Positions 33,474 to 38,872 of a DNA stretch of 38,872 nt are shown one piece after another. This DNA is from JAPUME01 sp964605715. Lineage in GTDB: Bacteria > Acidobacteriota > Terriglobia > UBA7540 > JAPUME01. The position numbers were made by a program, and so were the translations under genes. The first letter of the stretch is position 1; every line of letters starts with the position of its first letter. The notes beneath the pieces are model-generated. The model was given only the letters and a program-made list of their open reading frames with translations. It had not been told where the DNA came from and did not search any database. The stretch is from contig CAZSDV010000015.1 of assembly GCA_964605715.1 (NCBI GenBank), forward strand, positions 1-38,872, in the 5' to 3' direction.

Positions 33474-34178
33474 ATGACGCAATTTTCCATGAAAAATTTA
33501 GAAAGTAAACTGGATTATAAGTTTCGGGAAATTACACGACTTCGGCAAGCCTTGACCCATCGGTCGTTTGTTACAAGGAACGGCGATGTCGTTGCAGATA
33601 ATGAACAGCTCGAATTTCTGGGGGATTCCGTTTTGAGTTTTATTGTCAGCGAGAGGCTTTCAAGAAAATTCCCTGCTCTTGTGGAGGGGGAGCTTTCCAG
33701 GGTCCGATCTCGTTTAGTATCCGCTTCCCACCTCTTTCAGGTAGGTCAGAAATTGGAGGTAGGTCAGTACCTTTTCCTAGGGAGAGGAGAGGAGAGGAGT
33801 GGAGGACGAACCAAGCCAGCCCTGGTTGTTGATGCCGTTGAAGCCCTAATTGCTGCTCTTTACCGCGATGGAGGACTGATCGCAGCCGAAAATTTTGTTG
33901 ACAGATTTGTATTGCCTTCGAACCTAAAGGCTGCCACGAAAAAACTCGTGCTTAGTGATTACAAAACAGCCCTTCAGGAGATGCTCCAGGCTGACCAGGA
34001 GCAGCCTCCGATCTACCGTGTAGTTGCAGAAAAAGGTCCGGAACACCGGAAGATGTTTATCGTCGAAGTCCGGATTACGGGTAATCGGATGGCTGAAGGT
34101 CAGGGTTCGAATAAGAAGATGGCTGAGCAAGAAGCAGCACGAATACTGCTGGAAACAATCAAGCTAAGGGGTCGCTAA
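33474..34178 (+). CDS. rnc: Ribonuclease III
   Basis: Double-strand-specific endoribonuclease (234 aa, normal size) for rRNA and mRNA processing. The signature NEQLEFLGDSVL near residue 43 has a Gln in place of the common Arg but keeps the catalytic Glu and Asp. The second metal pair is in VVDAVEALIAALYRDGG near residue 120. A linker leads to a C-terminal double-stranded-RNA-binding domain (DYKTALQEMLQ, PIYRVVAEKGPEHRKMF, GQGSNKKMAEQEAARILL). The start is the first ATG; no strong ribosome site is visible. Its stop codon overlaps the lepB start by one base, so the two are translationally coupled. Confidence 0.96.
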   Translation: MTQFSMKNLESKLDYKFREITRLRQALTHRSFVTRNGDVVADNEQLEFLGDSVLSFIVSERLSRKFPALVEGELSRVRSRLVSASHLFQVGQKLEVGQYLFLGRGEERSGGRTKPALVVDAVEALIAALYRDGGLIAAENFVDRFVLPSNLKAATKKLVLSDYKTALQEMLQADQEQPPIYRVVAEKGPEHRKMFIVEVRITGNRMAEGQGSNKKMAEQEAARILLETIKLRGR

Positions 34179-34924
34179 TGGTGGAGCCGTTTAAGAAATC
34201 TTGGATTCGGGATACCTTCGAATCGGTCGTTGTAACAGTGATTTTAGCCCTTTTTGGAACCAGTTTTGTGGTTCAGGCATTTCAGATTCCAACTGGGTCA
34301 ATGGAAAACACTCTTCTGATTGGTGATCATCTGCTTGTGAGTAAGTTTGCCTATGGGGGGTATCGGGGGCTAAAAGTTCCTGGGCTTGGATATCGTGATA
34401 TTGGCCGGGGCGATATTGTGGTGTTTCGGTATCCGAACAACCCAAGCGAGTACTTTGTGAAGCGTGTAGTCGGGCTTCCTGGAGACCGAATTCGTATTGC
34501 GAACCGGATCGCTTATGTAAATGACACTCCCTTGGATGAGCCCTATGTTCAACATCTTTACCTAACCCAGGTTCGGTCTGGCGACAATTTTCCACCTGCC
34601 TTCCCAGAACTTATTCGAGGTATGACTCAAGAGTGGGCAGAAGAACTTCCGACGCATGTTGTTGACGGGGAGTTGATTGTTCCAACAGGAAACTATTTTG
34701 TAATGGGTGACAATCGCGAACAGAGCCTTGATAGTCGTTTCTGGGGATTTGTTCCCCAGGACCACGTGTCTGGTCGCCCGTTTATCATTTATGTATCTTT
34801 TGACCGAACCCGTGATGATTACCAGGACAATTCCACGGGGGGTCGTTTTCGTAGAATTATTGGTGTCCTTGCAGATTTACCATCCAAGCTGCGGTGGAAT
34901 AGAGCTTTTCATGTAGTTCGTTAG
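34178..34924 (+). CDS. lepB: Signal peptidase I
   Basis: Membrane-bound serine peptidase (248 aa) that removes signal peptides from exported proteins. One N-terminal helix (TFESVVVTVILALFGTSFVV) is followed by the catalytic Ser41 in QIPTGSMENTLL and Lys95 in YFVKRVVGLPGD. The downstream box VMGDNREQSLDSRFWGFV completes the set. A long insert (about residues 120-160) lies between the Lys and the final box. The ATG overlaps the rnc stop (TAATG), an arrangement that couples translation. The rnc-lepB order occurs in several phyla. Many proteins in this window carry signals that would be its substrates. Confidence 0.96.
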   Translation: MVEPFKKSWIRDTFESVVVTVILALFGTSFVVQAFQIPTGSMENTLLIGDHLLVSKFAYGGYRGLKVPGLGYRDIGRGDIVVFRYPNNPSEYFVKRVVGLPGDRIRIANRIAYVNDTPLDEPYVQHLYLTQVRSGDNFPPAFPELIRGMTQEWAEELPTHVVDGELIVPTGNYFVMGDNREQSLDSRFWGFVPQDHVSGRPFIIYVSFDRTRDDYQDNSTGGRFRRIIGVLADLPSKLRWNRAFHVVR

Positions 34925-34934
34925 GTCCGGCCAT

Positions 34935-35645
34935 ATGGTTTCTTTTTTTAGATATACTTTCCTGAAGTGTTGCTATTACTGCAGGAGTATTCCGTTCAAA
35001 TTGTCCGTCTTTGGCACGTTAGGTGTTGTCTTTTTAGGGATCAACCCTGGGTCCACGTGCGTTCTTCACGCCTATGACAAACTACCTCGGGAACTTTCAC
35101 CAGAAGAAATGGTGTTGGTGCGCTCCGTAGATAGAAAATTGCATGAGCTAAAGGATCCGCAATCTACCTTAAGTTTAATGGAAATCACTGAAGCTGAGAT
35201 CAATACTTATTTTGAGTACCACAGTTCTGAGTTAGTAATTGATGGAATTTCCGGTGTTAGGTTTTCCTTTTTTCCGGGTCTCATTAGAGGTCTTGCTGTG
35301 GTCAGTTTTGCTGACCTAAGGGGGACTCAGCAAGAAAATGGTAAAGGGCTATTTAGCAGCTTGTTACTTGAGATGATGCAAGGCAAACAAAAGGTGGAGT
35401 ACAGCCTGATCCTGAAAAGTGATCAGGGTGAAGCCCGCCTTAGGATTGAATTTATTAAGATTGAAGGAATAAATCTTTCACCGATTTTGGTGAACTTTAT
35501 GGTAAATCGATTCCTGGAAAAAAAGTATGGTTTTAATCTTGTAGATCCAATACCTCTTCCATTCCGGATACGGAAAGTTACAGCGGAGTTCGAACGCTTA
35601 CTATTGGAGCGTGATCTTGTCCCTTTAGAACCAATAGCACAGTAG
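34935..35645 (+). CDS. Exported protein of unknown function, lepB neighbour
   Basis: A 236-residue protein with a hydrophobic N-terminal segment (FKLSVFGTLGVVFLGINPGS, about 22-41) that acts as signal or anchor. It then has a helical LSPEEMVLVRSVDRKLHELK and a region that starts EITEAEINTYFEYHSSEL, followed by strands GVRFSFFPGLIRGLAVVSFADLRG and KVEYSLILKSDQGEARLRIEF. This pattern recalls lipid-binding beta-barrel domains (DUF2993/LmeA-like) that also begin with a short helix; it is a weak impression and no family is assigned. It begins ten bases after the lepB stop, so it probably shares that operon. The N-terminal segment contains the cysteine-rich stretch KCCYYC, of unknown meaning. Confidence 0.75.
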   Translation: MVSFFRYTFLKCCYYCRSIPFKLSVFGTLGVVFLGINPGSTCVLHAYDKLPRELSPEEMVLVRSVDRKLHELKDPQSTLSLMEITEAEINTYFEYHSSELVIDGISGVRFSFFPGLIRGLAVVSFADLRGTQQENGKGLFSSLLLEMMQGKQKVEYSLILKSDQGEARLRIEFIKIEGINLSPILVNFMVNRFLEKKYGFNLVDPIPLPFRIRKVTAEFERLLLERDLVPLEPIAQ

Positions 35646-35655
35646 CTCTTCTCAA

Positions 35656-35683
35656 TTGAAATGTTTTTTGGACTTTGTGCTAT
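35656..35683 (+). promoter_or_regulatory. Possible promoter of uvrB
   Basis: TTGAAA (35656-35661), a 16-base spacer and TGCTAT (35678-35683), 92 bases before the uvrB start. Five of six matches at -35 and four of six at -10. By eye only; no LexA-type box was recognised here. Confidence 0.36.
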
Positions 35684-35775
35684 CCGGTGCGTGCTGGAAG
35701 CGTATCAGGGGGAGGTTAGCGGATTGCGATATTATGCCCCAGGAGCTCGATGGGCATTGACCTTCTTACGTTATT

Positions 35776-37764
35776 ATGAATTTCAAACTCGCTTCAAGCT
35801 ACCAGCCTAGAGGTGATCAGGTCGCTGCCATCGATCAACTTGTTCGAGGGGTGCAGGACAAGGAGAAGCACCAGGTTTTATTAGGTGTGACCGGATCTGG
35901 CAAGACCTTTACCATGGCGAAGGTGATAGAGGCTGTGGATAGGCCCGTGCTCGTGCTAGCACATAATAAAACTCTTGCTGCACAGCTCTACCATGAGTTT
36001 AAAGCTTTTTTCCCAGGGAATGCTGTCGAATACTTCGTCTCCTATTACGACTATTACCAACCAGAAGCTTATCTCCCTTCAAGTGATACTTACATCGAGA
36101 AGGAAGCCACCATTAATGATGAGCTAGATAAGCTGCGCATGTCAGCTACTCGCTCCTTATTTGAGCGGCGGGATTGCCTTATTGTCGCGAGTGTAAGTTG
36201 CATCTATGGACTCGGTTCACCAGAAGCTTATTATGGAATGGTTTTACTTCTTGAAGAGGGCCAGCAGATTTCCCGGAGAGATATTCTGGGCAGTCTGGTT
36301 GAGATCCAGTATGAGAGAAACGACCTTGATTTCAAGCGTGGGACCTTCCGAGTGCGTGGAGATCGTGTCGAGGTATTTCCGACTTACGAAGATGACGCTT
36401 ATCGGATTGAAATGTGGGGGGATGAAATTGAATCCATCTCCCAAATTGATCCGCTACTTGGCAAAGTAAAAAAAACTTACACCCACCTTTCCATTTATCC
36501 TCGCACCCACTATGTAATGACTGAGAAGACACGTAAGGTAGCTGTCGATAAAATTCTTGATGAAATGGAGCCATGGGTTCGCGAATTAGAAAAACAGGGG
36601 AAATCGGTCGAAGCCCACCGTCTCTCGCAGAGAACACGTTTTGACGTTGAAATGATGAAAGAGATCGGCTACTGCCACGGTATCGAAAATTACTCCCGGC
36701 ATCTTTCAGGTCGATTACCGGGTGAGTCACCACCAACGCTACTTGACTATTTACAGCATGATGCGATGATTTTTATTGATGAAAGCCATCAGACTGTTCC
36801 GCAGCTCCGTGGTATGTATCTCGGGGATCGTTCTCGAAAAAATACGCTGGTCAGTTTTGGGTTCCGCTTACCGTCGGCCTTAGATAATCGTCCTCTAAAA
36901 TTTGAAGAATTTGAACAACGCGTGAATCAGGTAATTTATGTTTCGGCTACACCCGGACCTTACGAGCTTACCAAGACAGAAGGGGCTTTTGTCGAGCAGG
37001 TAATTCGTCCTACCGGACTAGTTGATCCTCAAGTTGAAGTCCGTCCGACGCGAGGTCAGATTGATGATTTGTTGCACGAAATCCATCTTCGTGCCAAGGC
37101 AGGGGAGAGGGTGCTCGTAACCACCCTCACTAAGCGGATGGCTGAAGATCTTGCTGAGTACTATTTAGAAGTCCAAATCCGCTGTCGCTATCTTCATTCA
37201 GAGATTGACACGCTGGAACGCATTCGTATCCTGAGGGACCTGCGTCGGGGTGAGTTCGATGCTCTTATTGGAATTAATCTCTTACGCGAAGGGCTCGATT
37301 TGCCAGAAGTTTCCTTAGTTGCCATTCTTGATGCAGACAAGGAAGGTTTTTTACGTTCAGAAACCTCTCTCATTCAAATCATCGGGCGAGCTGCTCGACA
37401 TGTTAACGGTAAGGCAATTCTCTATGCAGATTCCGAAACAAACTCAATGCGGAAGGCTCTCAATGAGACTCGCCGCAGACGGAAAAAGCAGATGCATTTC
37501 AATAAGAAACATCATATTTCACCACAGTCCATCATTAAGCCTATCGATATGTCATTAATTGCAATTGGCGAAGGCGATTATCCAACAGTTCCCTTAGAAT
37601 CGGACATGGATCCAATCACATCCTCTGATCAATTTTCACAGATCATTATTGAGATGGAAGAGGAAATGCAAGAGGCTGCTCGGCAACTGGAATTCGAGAG
37701 GGCAGCAAAGCTTCGTGACCGTATCAAGAATCTTAAGAAAACAGAAGTGAATGTGAGGTTCTAA
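35776..37764 (+). CDS. uvrB: Excinuclease ABC subunit B
   Basis: DNA-damage recognition and helicase-like subunit of UvrABC nucleotide excision repair (662 aa, normal size). Walker A is LLGVTGSGKTFT (near residue 36). The damage-verifying beta-hairpin is in YFVSYYDYYQPEAYLP (near 90). Motif II is IFIDESHQ, motif V and VI include IGINLLREGLDLPEVS and LIQIIGRAARHVNG. A C-terminal UVR motif (IIEMEEEMQEAARQLEFERAAKLRDRI) binds UvrC. No clear ribosome site precedes the ATG, which lies 130 bases after the upstream gene. The terminator at 37868-37898 ends the transcript. Confidence 0.98.
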   Translation: MNFKLASSYQPRGDQVAAIDQLVRGVQDKEKHQVLLGVTGSGKTFTMAKVIEAVDRPVLVLAHNKTLAAQLYHEFKAFFPGNAVEYFVSYYDYYQPEAYLPSSDTYIEKEATINDELDKLRMSATRSLFERRDCLIVASVSCIYGLGSPEAYYGMVLLLEEGQQISRRDILGSLVEIQYERNDLDFKRGTFRVRGDRVEVFPTYEDDAYRIEMWGDEIESISQIDPLLGKVKKTYTHLSIYPRTHYVMTEKTRKVAVDKILDEMEPWVRELEKQGKSVEAHRLSQRTRFDVEMMKEIGYCHGIENYSRHLSGRLPGESPPTLLDYLQHDAMIFIDESHQTVPQLRGMYLGDRSRKNTLVSFGFRLPSALDNRPLKFEEFEQRVNQVIYVSATPGPYELTKTEGAFVEQVIRPTGLVDPQVEVRPTRGQIDDLLHEIHLRAKAGERVLVTTLTKRMAEDLAEYYLEVQIRCRYLHSEIDTLERIRILRDLRRGEFDALIGINLLREGLDLPEVSLVAILDADKEGFLRSETSLIQIIGRAARHVNGKAILYADSETNSMRKALNETRRRRKKQMHFNKKHHISPQSIIKPIDMSLIAIGEGDYPTVPLESDMDPITSSDQFSQIIIEMEEEMQEAARQLEFERAAKLRDRIKNLKKTEVNVRF

Positions 37765-37867
37765 CCTTAGGATGGATAACCTTGTTCAGGCCGATGTGAT
37801 GAGTTACGTCTCAAGAATGACTGCTGGTCCAAGTGTTAACAAGGCAACCTGAACCCCCACTAAACGC

Positions 37868-37898
37868 AAATCCCGCTGACAGGATGACAGCGGGATTT
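37868..37898. terminator. Bidirectional intrinsic terminator between uvrB and groEL
   Basis: A perfect 11-base stem (AAATCCCGCTG / CAGCGGGATTT) with a 9-base loop, between the convergent ends of uvrB and groEL. The arms end in A-rich and T-rich bases, so it can work for both strands. Confidence 0.85.
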
Positions 37899-37947
37899 GT
37901 TTACCTTTAAAAAGATTACTTTGAAGTGAGCGGAGATTGCTCGTTAA

Positions 37948-38872
37948 TTAGTACATTCCTCCTCCAGGGGGCATGCCGTGTGCCGGAGGGGCCTTTTCTT
38001 TTTCGTCTTCTGGAATTTCCGCAATCAAGGCCTCAGTGGTTAGAAGCATGGATGCAATGGAAGAAGCGTTTTGGAGTGCACATCGAGTTACCTTGGCTGG
38101 GTCAATGATCCCTTTCTTGACCAGATCTCCATACTCCTCAGCGTGAGCATCAAAACCAAAGTTAGTCTCAGCGTTGCCACGAACCTTTTCCACGATCACG
38201 GCACCTTCATGGCCTGCATTTCGAGCAATGAGGCGAATTGGCTCTTCTAGGGCGCGCTTTACGAGGCCTACCCCTGTTTGCTCATCACTTTCAAGATTTG
38301 TAATTTTCTCAACCGCAGCAACTAGTCTCAATAAGGCTACGCCACCTCCTGGTACGATACCTTCCTCAACTGCTGCCTTAGTTGCGTGCATAGCATCTTC
38401 GACACGGGCCTTCTTTTCTTTCATTTCGGTCTCAGTTGCTGCTCCAACTTTAATCAGAGCTACGCCGCCGACTAACTTTGCGAGCCGCTCCTGGAGTTTT
38501 TCCCGATCGTATTCGGAGGTTGTTTCCTCAACTTGCGATCGTATCTGTCGAACTCGACCTTCGATATCAGAGGATTTTCCACCACCTTCAACAATGGTCG
38601 TGTTGTCCTTATCTACGCTGATTTTTTTCACCTGGCCGAGATCTTCCATTTTTACATTTTCGAGCTTAATGCCAAGGTCCTCAGAGATCACCTTGCCACC
38701 AGTCAAGATGGCGATGTCTTCGAGCATTGCCTTTCGGCGGTCGCCAAAGCCAGGAGCTTTGATGGCGCAGCATTGAAGCGTACCACGGAGTTTGTTTACT
38801 ACCAGCGTTGCCAGAGCTTCGCCCTCTACTTCTTCACAAATGATTACCAAAGGCTTGCCGACCTTCGCCACT
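37948..38872 (-). CDS. groEL: Chaperonin GroEL, C-terminal part (cut by window end)
   Basis: The last 307 or so residues of the 60 kDa chaperonin; the N-terminus lies beyond the window edge. It starts within the apical domain (KPLVIICEEVEGEALATLVVNKLRG), continues with the CCAIKAPGFGDRRKAMLEDIA and TGGKVISEDLG segments, VAKVGGVALIKVGAATE-like text in the intermediate domain, the GGGVALL segment and the closing equatorial helix. It ends with a short Gly/Met tail (GMPPGGGMY) typical of group I chaperonins. Normal GroEL is about 545 aa. A groES upstream, if present, is outside the window. The gene converges on uvrB. Confidence 0.98.
   Translation of the reverse strand, partial: VAKVGKPLVIICEEVEGEALATLVVNKLRGTLQCCAIKAPGFGDRRKAMLEDIAILTGGKVISEDLGIKLENVKMEDLGQVKKISVDKDNTTIVEGGGKSSDIEGRVRQIRSQVEETTSEYDREKLQERLAKLVGGVALIKVGAATETEMKEKKARVEDAMHATKAAVEEGIVPGGGVALLRLVAAVEKITNLESDEQTGVGLVKRALEEPIRLIARNAGHEGAVIVEKVRGNAETNFGFDAHAEEYGDLVKKGIIDPAKVTRCALQNASSIASMLLTTEALIAEIPEDEKEKAPPAHGMPPGGGMY

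Noticed and set aside
34191..34595. Minus-strand open frame (134 codons) over lepB
   Set aside because: Antisense to a well-supported signal peptidase; no motif.
38174..38776. Plus-strand open frame (200 codons) over groEL
   Set aside because: Serine/threonine-rich shadow of the chaperonin frame on the other strand; no domain.

Overview
The window is a 38.9 kb piece of an uncultured, Gram-negative-type bacterial chromosome, probably a metagenome assembly: two 10-base N runs (2880-2889 and 27282-27291) look like scaffold gaps. LpxD and several lipoprotein signals indicate an outer membrane. The mix of a PSD1/DUF1553 plus DUF1501 pair, DUF1080, DUF885, an exported N-acyl-D-amino-acid deacylase-like protein, an FGE/sulfatase pair and a secreted TPR protein of a type I associate with Acidobacteriota suggests that phylum or a neighbour such as Planctomycetota or Verrucomicrobiota. 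This placement is inference; no rRNA or other decisive marker is present.

Region 1 (35-10141, all minus strand) is catabolic and largely exported. In transcription order it holds a DUF1080 lipoprotein, an SDR dehydrogenase, gamma-glutamyltransferase, an L-2-hydroxyglutarate-oxidase-like flavoprotein, glycerol kinase, an exported PHP-domain protein, a Cys-type sulfatase and a lipoprotein formylglycine-generating enzyme (FGE). The FGE keeps both active-site cysteines, so it may mature the adjacent sulfatase. A tRNA-Arg(TCT) follows at 10520-10595.

Region 2 (10889-17758) carries two divergent metallopeptidase genes (an M48/PEGA protein and an unassigned HELTH protein), a D-aminoacylase-like amidohydrolase, a small DUF6868-like membrane protein whose reading frame is broken by one base, a monomeric-sarcosine-oxidase-like flavoenzyme and a CE15-like glucuronoyl esterase.

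Region 3 (18142-22909) is a translationally close pair: a secreted PSD1/DUF1549/LamG/DUF1553 protein with one c-type haem motif and a Tat-exported DUF1501 protein.

Region 4 (23129-27812) holds membrane and envelope genes: a DUF898 protein with repeated units, a Yip1-like protein, a CaCA-type cation antiporter, an unknown acidic protein and lpxD, interrupted by an N run. Region 5 (28030-31344, minus) has a YqeY-like protein, a DUF885 lipoprotein and a Tat-exported aldo/keto reductase. Region 6 (31684-37764, plus) has a secreted TPR protein with a degenerate HExxH motif, then rnc, lepB, an unknown exported protein and uvrB. A bidirectional terminator separates uvrB from the convergent, window-truncated groEL.

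I found no CRISPR array, insertion sequence, prophage or integrase. The most interesting leads are the lipoprotein FGE with its sulfatase, the pseudo-metallopeptidase TPR protein, the orphan HELTH protein and the repairable DUF6868 frameshift.
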